Shown here: in pieces, positions 27,829 through 36,633 of the stretch
Layout: each line of letters opens with the position of its first letter
Numbering within the stretch: the stretch's first letter is position 1
Source: Kineosporia rhizophila
GTDB taxonomy: Bacteria; Actinomycetota; Actinomycetes; Actinomycetales; Kineosporiaceae
Length of the DNA: 64,000 nt
Direction: 5' to 3'
Assembly (NCBI RefSeq): GCF_021277265.1
Contig: NZ_JAJSOH010000002.1
Coordinates: 670,818 to 734,817 of the forward strand
Made by a program: the position numbers and the translations under genes
Notes under the pieces: generated by a model
Told to the model about the DNA's origin: nothing
Seen by the model: the letters and a program-made list of their open reading frames with translations, nothing else
Databases searched by the model: none

Positions 27829-29229
27829 CTATCTGGAGCTGGAGCCGGCCCGGCGCTTGGTGATCACGTCGAAGGCGACCGCGGCCAGCAGCACAAGGCC
27901 CTTGACCAGCATGACCTCCTCGCTGCCGGCACCCAGCAGCGACATCCCGTTGTCGATCACGGCCATGATCAGACCACCGGTGATGGCGCCGATCACCTTG
28001 CCGACACCACCCTGGACGGCCGCACCACCGATGAACGCGGCGGCGATGGCGTCCAGCTCGAAGCTGTTACCGGCGGTCGGGCCGGCCAGGTTGAGCCGGC
28101 CGGAGAAGATGATGCCGGCCACGGCGGCCAGCACACCCATGTTCACGAACAGCCAGAACGTGACCTGCTTGACCTTCACGCCGGACAGCGTGGCGGCGTG
28201 CAGGTTGCCACCGATCGCGTAGATGTGACGGCCGAAGACGGCGCGGTTGGTGACCAGCGTGTAGATCAGGATGAGCGCACCGAGCAGGACCAGCACCCAG
28301 GGCAGGTTGCGGTAGCGGGCGAGCTGCACGATGACGAACATCAGCACCAGCGACGGCGCGATGATCTTCACCAGGAACAGGCCGAACGGCTCGACCGACT
28401 GGCCCAGCTTGATCCGGGCGGTGCGCGAGCTGTACTGGGTCCAGACGATCGCGGCCACCAGGGCCAGGCCGACCAGCAGGGTGACCAGGTCGGCGCCGCC
28501 GAGCCCACCGAGCGCGACGTTGCCGAGCCAGCCCGGGGTGAACCCGTTGGCCATGGTGCGGACCGCGTCGGGGAACGGGCCGATGCCCTGGTTGCCCAGG
28601 ATGATCAGGGTGACCGCGCGGAACACGAGCATGCCGGCCAGGGTGACGATGAAGGCCGGGATGCCGAAGTAGGCCACCCAGTAGCCCTGCCAGGCGCCGA
28701 TCGCGGCACCCATCAGCAGGGTCAGCGGGATCGCGATCGCCCAGTGGACGTCGTGATTGACCATCAGTACGGCCGAGAAGGCACCGGTGGCCGCGAGAAC
28801 CGATCCCACCGACAGGTCGATGTGACCGGCGATGATGATCAGGATCATCCCGATCGCGAGGATCAGGATGTAGCTCTTCTGCACGATGATGTTCGACAGG
28901 TTCTGCGGCTGCAGCAGGTCGCCGCCGGTCAGAACCGCGAACAGCACCACGATCAGGGCGAACGCGAAGTAGATGCCGTTCTCACGCAGGCTGCCGGCGT
29001 TGAAACCCCGTCCGCCACTGCGGGTGGCGGTCGCGGCTCCGGCCGTCGCCGCCGCGGGGGCGGGCGAGGACGCGGCGACCGGGGCGGGCTGCGGCTTCTC
29101 GGCCGTGACCTCGGTGGTGGTCTCCGCCTTGGTGCCCTCGGCCTTGGTGGCTCCGGTGGCCTCGGGGGTGCCGTCGTCCTTCTTCCCCACCTCGTCGGTG
29201 GGGGTGGGCGAGGAGTCAGAGGTTGCCAT
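27829..29229 (-). CDS. mmsB: Sugar ABC transporter permease (MmsB/GguB type)
   Basis: Inner-membrane permease of a ChvE-GguAB-type monosaccharide importer. About 10 hydrophobic segments start near residue 85. Family landmarks are MILIIIAGHIDLSVGSVLA, GYWVAYFGIPAFIVTLAGMLVFR and FIGGAAVQGGVGKVIGAITGGLIMAVIDNGMSLLG. The gene begins at ATG 29229, or at GTG 29238, which would overlap the ATPase stop as GTGA. Before the first span lies an unusual 80-residue Thr/Ala/Pro/Lys low-complexity cytoplasmic tail. With the ATPase and binding lipoprotein it should import L-arabinose and perhaps other sugars. Confidence 0.92.
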   Translation of the reverse strand: MATSDSSPTPTDEVGKKDDGTPEATGATKAEGTKAETTTEVTAEKPQPAPVAASSPAPAAATAGAATATRSGGRGFNAGSLRENGIYFAFALIVVLFAVLTGGDLLQPQNLSNIIVQKSYILILAIGMILIIIAGHIDLSVGSVLAATGAFSAVLMVNHDVHWAIAIPLTLLMGAAIGAWQGYWVAYFGIPAFIVTLAGMLVFRAVTLIILGNQGIGPFPDAVRTMANGFTPGWLGNVALGGLGGADLVTLLVGLALVAAIVWTQYSSRTARIKLGQSVEPFGLFLVKIIAPSLVLMFVIVQLARYRNLPWVLVLLGALILIYTLVTNRAVFGRHIYAIGGNLHAATLSGVKVKQVTFWLFVNMGVLAAVAGIIFSGRLNLAGPTAGNSFELDAIAAAFIGGAAVQGGVGKVIGAITGGLIMAVIDNGMSLLGAGSEEVMLVKGLVLLAAVAFDVITKRRAGSSSR

Positions 29230-29234
29230 CGGTC

Positions 29235-30770
29235 TCACACCTGCCCTTTGGTCATGTACTGCATGAGCAGCTCCTGGGTGGCTTCTTCACGGGACACCTG
29301 GCCGGTGATCCGGCCCTCGGAGAGGGCGTAGATCCGGTCGCAGATGCCCAGCAGCTCGGGCAGTTCGGAGGAGATCACCAGGATCGCCTTCCCCTCGGCC
29401 GCGAGCTGGTTGATGATCTGGTAGATCTCGTACTTGGCGCCGACGTCGATACCGCGCGTCGGCTCGTCGAGGATCAGCACGTCGGGGTTCGTGTAGATCC
29501 ACTTGGCCAGCACGACCTTCTGCTGGTTACCACCGCTGAGCTTGCCGGTGATCGAGGCCACGGTCGGCGCCTTGATCCGCAGGCTCTTGCGGAAGCCCTC
29601 GGCGACGCTCAGTTCCTCGTTGTCGTCCACCCAGCCGCGCTTGGCCAGCTTGCCCAGGGCGGCGGCGGAGACGTTCCGGGTGATGTTGTCGATCAGGTTC
29701 AGCCCGTAGCGCTTGCGGTCCTCGGTGGCGTAGGCCAGACCGTGCTTGATCGCCTGCTGGACGTTCTTGGCCTCGATCGGCTTGCCGAACTTGTACAGCT
29801 GACCGCTGATGCCGGTGCCGTAGCTGCGGCCGAAGATGCTCATCGCCAGCTCGGTGCGCCCGGCGCCCATCAGGCCCGCCAGGCCGACGATCTCGCCGGC
29901 CCGCAGGCTGAGGTTGGCCTCGCGGATCAGGACCCGGCCGTGCTGGGTGGAGCTGTGCACGGTCCAGTTCTCGACCCGCAGCACCTCCTCGCCGATCTGG
30001 ATGCTGGGATCCTTGTCCGGGTAACGGTTCTCCAGCGACCGGCCGACCATCAGCGAGATGATCCGGTCCTCGGTGACCTCGTCGCGCTTCATGTTGAGCG
30101 AGTCGATGGTCTGGCCGTCCCGGATGATCGTGACCGAGTCGGAGATGGCCTGGATCTCGTTGAGCTTGTGCGAGATGATCACACAGGTGATGCCCTCGTC
30201 ACGCAGACCACGCAGCAGGTCGAGCAGGTGCTCGGAGTCGTCGTCGTTGAGCGCTGCGGTGGGCTCGTCGAGGATCAGCAGGCGCACCTTCTTCGACATC
30301 GCCTTGGCGATCTCGACCAGCTGCTGCTTGCCCACACCGAGATCGATGATCTTCGTGGTGGGGTTCTCGGCCAGGCCCACGCGCTTGAGCAGCTCCGCCG
30401 CCCGCGCGTTGGTCTCGTCCCAGTTGATCAGGCCGCGGGTGGCCGTCTCGTTGCCGAGGAAGATGTTCTCGGCTATCGAGAGTTCCGGCACCAGCGCGAG
30501 TTCCTGGTGGATGATCACGATGCCGCGCGACTCGCTGTCGCGCGTGCCGCTGAACTGGCAGACCTCGCCGTCGTAGACGATGTCGCCCTCGTACTCACCG
30601 AACGGGTAGACCCCTGACAGAACCTTCATCAGGGTGGATTTCCCGGCGCCGTTCTCGCCGCAGATGGCGTGGATCTCGCCCTCGGCCACCGTGAAGGTGA
30701 CGTTCTGCAGCGCCTTCACGCCCGGGAAGGTCTTGCTGATGTTGCGCATTTCGAGAATGTTGCCGGGCAT
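29235..30770 (-). CDS. mmsA: Sugar ABC transporter ATPase with two ABC domains (MmsA/GguA type)
   Basis: A 511-residue fused double ABC ATPase. The first domain has [20 protein letters not shown] (Walker A) and [13 protein letters not shown], but its signature reads [16 protein letters not shown]. The second domain has a degenerate P-loop ([16 protein letters not shown]), the signature [15 protein letters not shown] and [15 protein letters not shown]. This asymmetry is normal for sugar importers such as RbsA, XylG and AraG. The ATG at 30770 has GAGGAG upstream. It is separated from the binding-protein gene by a hairpin. Confidence 0.94.
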   Translation of the reverse strand: MPGNILEMRNISKTFPGVKALQNVTFTVAEGEIHAICGENGAGKSTLMKVLSGVYPFGEYEGDIVYDGEVCQFSGTRDSESRGIVIIHQELALVPELSIAENIFLGNETATRGLINWDETNARAAELLKRVGLAENPTTKIIDLGVGKQQLVEIAKAMSKKVRLLILDEPTAALNDDDSEHLLDLLRGLRDEGITCVIISHKLNEIQAISDSVTIIRDGQTIDSLNMKRDEVTEDRIISLMVGRSLENRYPDKDPSIQIGEEVLRVENWTVHSSTQHGRVLIREANLSLRAGEIVGLAGLMGAGRTELAMSIFGRSYGTGISGQLYKFGKPIEAKNVQQAIKHGLAYATEDRKRYGLNLIDNITRNVSAAALGKLAKRGWVDDNEELSVAEGFRKSLRIKAPTVASITGKLSGGNQQKVVLAKWIYTNPDVLILDEPTRGIDVGAKYEIYQIINQLAAEGKAILVISSELPELLGICDRIYALSEGRITGQVSREEATQELLMQYMTKGQV

Positions 30771-30808
30771 CCGTGCTCCTCAAGGGCTCTGCCAGGGGAT
30801 GCGCCGGC

Positions 30809-30841
30809 CCGTCCACGGGCGGAGGGGTTGCCCGTGGACGG
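30809..30841 (-). promoter_or_regulatory. Intercistronic hairpin between binding protein and ATPase genes
   Basis: A 12-bp perfect inverted repeat CCGTCCACGGGC (30809-30820) / GCCCGTGGACGG (30830-30841) with a 9-base loop sits in the 93-base gap. Hairpins in this position usually stabilise the 3' end of the binding-protein message or partly terminate, giving more binding protein than membrane parts. Confidence 0.65.
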
Positions 30842-30863
30842 ACCGGCAGCTGGGGAGCTCAGG

Positions 30864-31991
30864 TCAGCTGAGATCCGACTCGGCGTAGTAGCCCGAGTCC
30901 ACGAGGGTTTCCTTGTAGTTGTCCTTGTTGACGATGACCGACTCCAGGAGCTGCGACGGGACGACCTTCTTGCCGTTGTCGTAGTCCGTGGTGTTGTTCA
31001 CCTCGGGCTCCTCGCCCTTCATCACCGCGTCGGCCATCTTCACGGCCACGTCGGCCAGCTGGCGCGTGTCCTTGTAGATGGTGGCGTACTGCTCGCCGGC
31101 GATGATCGACTTCACCGAGGCGACCTCGGCGTCCTGGCCGGTGACGATCGGCCAGGGGTTGTCGGAGGTGCCGTAGCCGGTCAGCGCCGACAGGATGCCG
31201 ATGCTCATGCCGTCGTACGGGGACAGCACGCCGTCGAGGCGAGCGCCCTTGTACGCCTTGGTGATCACGTTCTCCATGCGGGCCTGAGCGGTCTCGGGCT
31301 TCCACTGCAGGGTGGCGACCGTCTTGAAGTCCGTCTCGCCGCTCTTGACCACGAGGGTCTTGTCGTCGAGGTACGGCTTCAGGGTGTCCATCGCGCCGTT
31401 GAAGAAGAACGTGGCGTTGTTGTCGTCGGGCGAGCCGGCGAAGAGCTCGATGTTGAACGGGCCCTTCTCGTCGGTCCGGGTCGTGCCGTCGGCCTCGACC
31501 AGGCCGAGACCCTGCAGCAGCGAGGTGGCCTGCTGCACGCCGACCTTGTAGTTGTCGAAGCTCGCGTAGTAGTCCACGGCCTCGGTGTCACGGATCAGGC
31601 GGTCGTAGGAGATGACCTTGATCCCCTGCTCCTGGGCCTGCTCCAGCTGCGTGGTGAGCGCGGTGCCGTCGATCGCGGCGACGATCAGGACCCGGGCGCC
31701 CTGGGCGATCTGGTTCTCGATCTGCTCGACCTGGGTCGGGATCTTGTCCTCGGCGTACTCGAGGCTGACCTCGTAGCCGAGCTTCTCCAGGGCGGCCTTC
31801 ACGTTGTCGCCGTCGGCGATCCAGCGCTCGGACGAACGGGTCGGCATGGTCACGCCGACGAGCGAGCCCTCGACGTCCTCGCCGGCCTTGGGGGCGGCGC
31901 CACCGGTCTTCTCGGTCGACCCACCACAGGCGGCCAGGGCGGCCACGAGGGTGAATCCGGCGACGATCCGGGTAACTCTGCTGCGTTGCAT
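30864..31991 (-). CDS. chvE: Sugar-binding lipoprotein (ChvE/XylF type)
   Basis: A 375-residue substrate-binding lipoprotein. The signal peptide ends in lipobox LAAC (Cys22), followed by a Gly/Ala/Lys spacer. The type I periplasmic-binding fold shows [63 protein letters not shown] and [31 protein letters not shown], as in ChvE, which binds several aldoses. Between araA and the ATPase gene, the most likely ligand is L-arabinose. The family also binds xylose, galactose and glucose. Confidence 0.92.
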   Translation of the reverse strand: MQRSRVTRIVAGFTLVAALAACGGSTEKTGGAAPKAGEDVEGSLVGVTMPTRSSERWIADGDNVKAALEKLGYEVSLEYAEDKIPTQVEQIENQIAQGARVLIVAAIDGTALTTQLEQAQEQGIKVISYDRLIRDTEAVDYYASFDNYKVGVQQATSLLQGLGLVEADGTTRTDEKGPFNIELFAGSPDDNNATFFFNGAMDTLKPYLDDKTLVVKSGETDFKTVATLQWKPETAQARMENVITKAYKGARLDGVLSPYDGMSIGILSALTGYGTSDNPWPIVTGQDAEVASVKSIIAGEQYATIYKDTRQLADVAVKMADAVMKGEEPEVNNTTDYDNGKKVVPSQLLESVIVNKDNYKETLVDSGYYAESDLS

Positions 31992-32062
31992 AGTTCTCTC
32001 TCCGGTTTCTCAGACGGCCATCCTTGGCCGCCGGGCAGTTGTGTTACTGGGGAGGGCTTGCG

Positions 32063-33568
32063 TCAGAACCCTTGAGCCAGGCGGAAGTACGCCTGGTTCC
32101 ACTTCAGTTCACGTCCGAACCTACGGACGTCGGTCGAAGCGTCGATCAGTGCCAGCTCGGTCTCGAGCATGTCCGCAAGGTCACCGAGGTGCTCTGCGGT
32201 CAGCGCGCTGGACAGTACCGTGTGGTGGGGGCCACCGGCAGTGAGCCAGGCCTCGGCCGAGGTAGCCAGGTCCGGCTGGGGTTTCCAGACGGCCCGGGCG
32301 ACCGGCAGCTTCGGCAGTTCCTCGAGGGGTTCTACCACCTCGATCTCGTTCGCGACGAACCGGAAGCGGTCACCCATGTCGGCGATGCCGATCGTGACCG
32401 CCGGGCCGGGGGCGGCGTCGAACACCATCCGGACCGGGTCCTCGCGCCCGCCGATACCGAGCGGGTGGATCTCGATGCGCGGCTTGGCCACCGCGATCGA
32501 CGGGCAGACCTCGAGCATGTGCGCCCCGAGGATCACTTCCTGGCCCGGCACCAGGTGGTAGGTGTAGTCCTCCATGAAGGACGTCCCGCCGGGCAGGCCC
32601 TGGGCGGCGGCCTTGAGGGTGTGCAGCAGGACCGAGGTCTTCCAGTCCCCCTCGCCGCCGAACCCGTAACCGTCGGCCATCAGCCGCTGGACTCCCAGGC
32701 CGGGCAGCTGCCGAAGGCCGCCCAGGTCCTCGAAGTTGGTGGTGAAGGCGCCGAAGCCGCCCTCGGTGAGGAAGCTGCGCAGGCCCAGCTCGATCCGCGC
32801 GCCGTAGCGCAGCGAGTCGTGCCGCTCGCCGCCCACGCGCAGCTCCTCGGACACGTCGTAGAGGTCCTGGTACTCCTCCACCAGCCCGGTGACGGCCGCG
32901 TCGTCGATCGCGTCGACGACCTCGACCAGCTCGTTGACCCCGTAGGTGTTGACCGAGACACCGAACTTCAGCTCGGCCTCGACCTTGTCGCCCTCGGTCA
33001 CCGCGACGTTACGCATGTTGTCGCCGAACCGGGCCAGGCGCAGGGTGCGCACGGCGTGCCGGCCGGCCGCGGCGCGGGCCCAGACGGCGACCTTCTCGAT
33101 CGTGCGCGGCGAGCTGACGTGACCGGCCACGGTCTTGCGCGGGACGCCCAGACGGGTCTGGATGTAACCGAACTCGCGGTCGCCGTGGGCGGCCTGGTTC
33201 AGGTTCATGAAGTCCATGTCGATCGAGGACCAGGGCAGGGCCTCGTTCGCCTGGGTGTGCAGGTGCAGCAGCGGCTTGTCCAGCGCGTCCAGGCCGGAGA
33301 TCCACATCTTGGCCGGCGAGAACGTGTGCATCCAGGCGATCAGGCCGATCACCGAGTCGTCCGAGTTGGCCTCGAGCATCAGCCGGCGGATCGAGGCGGA
33401 GTCCTTCAGGACCGGCTTCCAGACGATCTCGAAGGGGATCGCCTCGGCGCCGTCCAGGGCCCGGCTGATCGCCTGGGACTGCTCGGCGACCTGCTGGAGG
33501 ACGTCGTCGCCGTACAGGTTCTGGCTGCCGGTCAGGAACCAGATGGTGCGGGTGGGCTGCTGCGTCAT
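32063..33568 (-). CDS. araA: L-arabinose isomerase
   Basis: A 501-residue cytoplasmic enzyme converting L-arabinose to L-ribulose. It begins with the typical [12 protein letters not shown]. The metal ligands are visible: Glu of [10 protein letters not shown], Glu of MEDYTYH, His of [10 protein letters not shown] and His of GGPHHTV. The length matches the E. coli enzyme of about 500 residues. It lies between araD (61 bases upstream) and the binding lipoprotein (71 bases downstream). Confidence 0.97.
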   Translation of the reverse strand: MTQQPTRTIWFLTGSQNLYGDDVLQQVAEQSQAISRALDGAEAIPFEIVWKPVLKDSASIRRLMLEANSDDSVIGLIAWMHTFSPAKMWISGLDALDKPLLHLHTQANEALPWSSIDMDFMNLNQAAHGDREFGYIQTRLGVPRKTVAGHVSSPRTIEKVAVWARAAAGRHAVRTLRLARFGDNMRNVAVTEGDKVEAELKFGVSVNTYGVNELVEVVDAIDDAAVTGLVEEYQDLYDVSEELRVGGERHDSLRYGARIELGLRSFLTEGGFGAFTTNFEDLGGLRQLPGLGVQRLMADGYGFGGEGDWKTSVLLHTLKAAAQGLPGGTSFMEDYTYHLVPGQEVILGAHMLEVCPSIAVAKPRIEIHPLGIGGREDPVRMVFDAAPGPAVTIGIADMGDRFRFVANEIEVVEPLEELPKLPVARAVWKPQPDLATSAEAWLTAGGPHHTVLSSALTAEHLGDLADMLETELALIDASTDVRRFGRELKWNQAYFRLAQGF

Positions 33569-33629
33569 GTGGGAAGTCCTTGTCAGCGTTCCGGGTGGGG
33601 ACGGGCGGTGGCCGCGCGGGCCACCGGCG

Positions 33630-34304
33630 TCACCGGCCGTAGACGTTCTGGTAGCGGTCGAAGAGGCTGTCGATGTCGGACTGGGCGAGCCGCTCGACCG
33701 GGCCCAGGGTGCGGGCCGTGTGCACGGTGCGGGCCACCTCCTCGAGCAGCACCGCGGCCTTGACCGCGGCCTTGGCGCTCTTGCCGATGGTGAACGGGCC
33801 GTGCTGGGCCATCAGGACCGCCGGGGAGTTGTGCCCGGTCAGGGTCTCGACGATGCCGCGGCCGATCGAGTCGTCACCGATCAGGGCGAACGGGCCGACC
33901 GGGATGTCGCCGCCGAACTCGTCGGCCATCATCGTCAGCACGCAGGGGATCGGCTCGCGCCGGGCCGCCCAGGCGGTGGCGTAGGTCGAGTGCGTGTGCA
34001 CGACCCCGTTGACGTGGGGCATGTGCTTGTACACGTAGGCGTGCGCCGCGGTGTCGGACGACGGCGAGCGGGTGCCCTCGACGAGGTTCCCGTCGAGGTC
34101 CACGACCACCATCGAGTCAGCGTCGAGCTCGTCGTAGGAGACCCCGGACGGCTTGATCACGGCCAGGTCGGCGCCGGGCACCCGGGCCGAGACGTTGCCG
34201 GCGGTCCAGACCACCAGGCCGTTGCGCGGGAGCTCGGCGTGCAGGCGGGCGACCTCCTCCCGGACGGCCGACAGCGTGGTGCGGATGTCTTCGGTGATGG
34301 TCAC
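33630..34304 (-). CDS. araD: L-ribulose-5-phosphate 4-epimerase
   Basis: A 224-residue class II aldolase-fold epimerase that turns L-ribulose 5-phosphate into D-xylulose 5-phosphate. Diagnostic segments are [23 protein letters not shown], the zinc-site [14 protein letters not shown] and [13 protein letters not shown]. It is the first gene of the arabinose operon. The ribulokinase gene araB, which should make its substrate and normally sits with araA and araD, is not present here or elsewhere in the window. Confidence 0.95.
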   Translation of the reverse strand: MTITEDIRTTLSAVREEVARLHAELPRNGLVVWTAGNVSARVPGADLAVIKPSGVSYDELDADSMVVVDLDGNLVEGTRSPSSDTAAHAYVYKHMPHVNGVVHTHSTYATAWAARREPIPCVLTMMADEFGGDIPVGPFALIGDDSIGRGIVETLTGHNSPAVLMAQHGPFTIGKSAKAAVKAAVLLEEVARTVHTARTLGPVERLAQSDIDSLFDRYQNVYGR

Positions 34305-34418
34305 TGCTTCTCAGCAATCTGTGCGCGGGCCCCGCGCGGGCGGGCCGGGGCGACGGTCACCGGCGCTGTGCACACCCGTCCTGCCGCCATGCCCGTCTCC
34401 CTCGACGCGAGTCAAAGA

Positions 34419-34434
34419 TTGTGAACGTTAACAA
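34419..34434. promoter_or_regulatory. LacI-type operator 1 (araD-proximal)
   Basis: TTGTGAACGTTAACAA is a 16-bp palindrome with one mismatched pair and a central ACGT, the usual shape of LacI-family operators. It lies 115 bases upstream of the araD start. Confidence 0.65.
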
Positions 34435-34589
34435 CGTTCGCTGCCGTGAGAGCTTGAGGGACAGGCCGCACCCGTGTCAAGAATCTCTTTACTGCCGGGT
34501 TACATCCACCTGGTCAGGGATCTTGTTCCCAGCCCAGAGGCCCGGTGCCGGGGTTCGCGCCGAGGGCGGCGCCGGCCTCGGCGGGGGCT

Positions 34590-34605
34590 TTGTGACCGTT
34601 AACTA
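34590..34605. promoter_or_regulatory. LacI-type operator 2 (distal)
   Basis: TTGTGACCGTTAACTA matches operator 1 at 14 of 16 bases in the same orientation. Its centre is 171 bp away, which would permit repressor looping. Confidence 0.6.
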
Positions 34606-34869
34606 CTACTTCACTAATCGGGCATTCGCTCCGCGCCGTATCAGACCACAGTGCGTGCGACGCGTGTGACAGAAGTACCGTTGCCCGTCGACAAGCGGTC
34701 GAATCGGACCGCCGAACGGTCGGTGCGGTGCGGCAGGCGGTCATGGATGGCTCATCGGAAGATCGGCTTTGCTGCGCAAGGGAAAGACCGGCCGATCACC
34801 CGATCCGCTGACAGATCGTCACCGAAAGTAGACTGTACGCACTGAATGCCTGGTCAGAGGGGGGTTTAC

Positions 34870-35205
34870 GTGCCGCGGTCGGGAGTTCTGTCCCGTCGTT
34901 CGATCCGTTACCGACATGCAATCTCCACGGCCCGCGTGGCCGCCCTGGTCAGCCTCACCTTCACTCTGACGGCGGGTCTGGAACTGCTGGTCGTCGTCAC
35001 CGCGGCCGAACGGGCCGCCGGCGGCTCCGCCCTCGGGGCCGCCCTGGCCACGCTCGCCCTGGCCGCGCTGCCACTGGTCACGGCCATCGTCGCAACGTTG
35101 TGGCTGCGGCGCTCGGCGCTGAACTACCGGCAGCTGCTCACCGAGACCTGCTTCTGGGTGAGCAGCTGCGATGTCCTGGTGGCCCTTCTGGTGCTGCGCG
35201 GCTGA
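34870..35205 (+). CDS. Small membrane protein of unknown function
   Basis: A 111-residue hydrophobic protein I do not recognise. The GTG at 34870 is preferred over an ATG at 34846 because AGAGGGGGG lies just upstream of it. Two clear membrane segments are present (VAALVSLTFTLTAGLELLVVV and LATLALAALPLVTAIVATLWL), and a third weaker one at the C-terminus contains two Cys residues (ETCFWVSSCDVLVALLVL). A basic N-terminal tail suggests that end is cytoplasmic. It converges on sugE with a 14-base gap. Confidence 0.6.
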   Translation: MPRSGVLSRRSIRYRHAISTARVAALVSLTFTLTAGLELLVVVTAAERAAGGSALGAALATLALAALPLVTAIVATLWLRRSALNYRQLLTETCFWVSSCDVLVALLVLRG

Positions 35206-35219
35206 GCCGGAACGGCCCG

Positions 35220-35534
35220 TCAGTGGGCCAGTTTCAGCCCGACCACGCCGCCGACGATCATCAGCAGCAGGAGGATCTTGGTCACCGAGACCGTCTCGTC
35301 GCCGGTGACCATGGCGTACAGCACGGTGAGGACGGCCCCGATCCCCACCCATACGGCGTAGGACGTGCCTACCGGCAGCGAGCGCATGGCGTACGCGAGG
35401 CCGGCCATGCTGGCCACCACCCCGACCGCGAACACCAGGCTGGGGACAAGTTTGGTGAAACCTTCGGACCGGCCCAGGGCGGTGGCCCAGACAGCCTCGA
35501 GAACTCCGGAGACGATGAGAACGATCCACGCCAT
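35220..35534 (-). CDS. sugE: SMR-family guanidinium exporter SugE/Gdx
   Basis: A 104-residue small-multidrug-resistance transporter with four membrane helices. The first helix MAWIVLIVSGVLEAVWATALGRSEGF carries the essential Glu (E13) and the W-A..L..S.GF pattern of the SugE/Gdx subgroup, which exports guanidinium. SYAVWVGIGAV in helix 3 is also typical. The ATG at 35534 is chosen because a guanidine-III riboswitch and a GGGGAGG ribosome-binding site precede it; an in-frame extension runs back through the riboswitch and is rejected. The riboswitch strongly supports guanidine export as the role. Confidence 0.93.
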   Translation of the reverse strand: MAWIVLIVSGVLEAVWATALGRSEGFTKLVPSLVFAVGVVASMAGLAYAMRSLPVGTSYAVWVGIGAVLTVLYAMVTGDETVSVTKILLLLMIVGGVVGLKLAH

Positions 35535-35548
35535 GACGAGCCTCCCCG

Positions 35549-35590
35549 ATGCCGTCTTGTCGCGCTCCGGGTACGGCACCCCTCGTCCGG
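35549..35590 (-). promoter_or_regulatory. Guanidine-III (ykkC-III) riboswitch
   Basis: Reading the minus strand from 35590, the segments CCGGACGAGG, GGTGCCGTAC, CCGGAGCGCG and ACAAGACGGCATC match the ykkC-III class almost base for base; the class is CCGGACGAGG..GCCGUACCCGG..GGACAAGACGGC. The hairpin stem pairs GGTGCCGT with ACGGCATC. The pseudoknot pairs the leading CCGG with the CCGG after GTAC. The ribosome-binding site GGGGAGG follows directly, 6 bases before the sugE ATG. Guanidine binding should expose that site and turn on translation. Confidence 0.93.
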
Positions 35591-35664
35591 GGGCTGCGGA
35601 TGAGGCAGGCCCTGCCGAACAGGCTCGCAAAACCCCGGTCGCTTGTCCAGGCCGGAGGCAGCAC

Positions 35665-36579
35665 TCAGGCCGGGTAGGCCTTCAGCACCTCTTCACGCCA
35701 CGGGATGCTGCTGGCCGCCCCGGGCCGCTGCACCGCCAGGGCACTGACCGAGGTGGCGAAGCGGGCGCCCGCCACCAGCCGGTCCAGAAGATCGGAAGAC
35801 GGCTCGGCCCGGTCGATCTCGGCCGCCAGGGCGCCGCAGAAGGCGTCACCGGCGCCGGTGGTGTCGACCGCCTTCACCGGATGGGCAGGCACGGCGACCG
35901 GCTCCGCACCACGCACCGCGACCAGTGAACCGGCGGCCCCGAGGGTCAGCACGACGGCCGGAACCCGTTCCAGCAGAGCCTCGATCAGGACCGGAGGGGT
36001 GGCCGGGGCCCCGTGCAGGTCGGCTGCCTCGTGCTCGTTCACGATCAGCACGTCGACCAGGGCCAGCAGCTGCGGCGAGACCTCGCGGGTGGGAGCCGCG
36101 TTCAGCAGCACCAGGGCCTCCGGCGCCACCGCCGAGGCCGCGTCGAGCATCGCCGACTCGGGAATTTCCTGCTGCAGCAACAGGATCCGGGCCGAGGCGA
36201 CGAGACCGCGCTCCTGCGCCGACAGTTCGGTGACCGTGGCGTTGGCCCCCGGAACCACGATGATCACGTTCTCCCCGTCGTCCCCCACCGTGATCCACGC
36301 GGTGCCGGTCGGCACCCCGGCTGCGGCGGTGCGTACCTGGGCGTCGACCCCGGCCCCGCGCAACTCGGCCAGCAGACGCGAGGCTGCCGGATCGTCTCCC
36401 ATCGCACCGACGAAAACCGTCTCGGCGCCGCTGCGCCCGGCTCCGATCGCCTGGTTCGCCCCCTTGCCGCCGGGGTGCTCGGCCACCCCGGTGCCCAGGA
36501 TCGTCTCGCCCGGACCGGGGATCCGCGGGGCGCGGACCACGTGGTCCAGGTTCACACTGCCGACGACGCAGACGCTCAT
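35665..36579 (-). CDS. rbsK: Ribokinase (PfkB family)
   Basis: A 304-residue sugar kinase. It has the N-terminal GSVNLDHVVRAPRIPGPGETILG, the PfkB signature HPGGKGANQAIGAGRSG and the catalytic DTTGAGDAFCGALAAEI. It is closest to ribokinases, which phosphorylate D-ribose, although PfkB enzymes with other pentose or nucleoside substrates look alike. It is not related to ribulokinase (FGGY family), so it does not obviously replace the missing araB. It stands alone between sugE and an MFS gene. Confidence 0.88.
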   Translation of the reverse strand: MSVCVVGSVNLDHVVRAPRIPGPGETILGTGVAEHPGGKGANQAIGAGRSGAETVFVGAMGDDPAASRLLAELRGAGVDAQVRTAAAGVPTGTAWITVGDDGENVIIVVPGANATVTELSAQERGLVASARILLLQQEIPESAMLDAASAVAPEALVLLNAAPTREVSPQLLALVDVLIVNEHEAADLHGAPATPPVLIEALLERVPAVVLTLGAAGSLVAVRGAEPVAVPAHPVKAVDTTGAGDAFCGALAAEIDRAEPSSDLLDRLVAGARFATSVSALAVQRPGAASSIPWREEVLKAYPA

Positions 36580-36633
36580 CCGGGGCGGCCCTTTCCGTAC
36601 TGGGCTTCGGGTGTTGATCGGGTGCGGTGAAGC

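Larger units (their letters stand above)
34305..34869. promoter_or_regulatory. Arabinose operon control region
   Basis: This 565-base gap between araD (minus) and a small membrane protein gene (plus) holds two LacI-type operator sequences, described separately, and presumably divergent promoters. Between and beyond the operators I see no gene. The part near 34600-34850 is less GC-rich than the coding DNA. Confidence 0.6.

Noticed and set aside
35665..36579. Ribokinase as the missing ribulokinase
   Set aside because: It is a PfkB-family protein with ribokinase motifs, not FGGY; it is also separated from the arabinose operon by two other genes.
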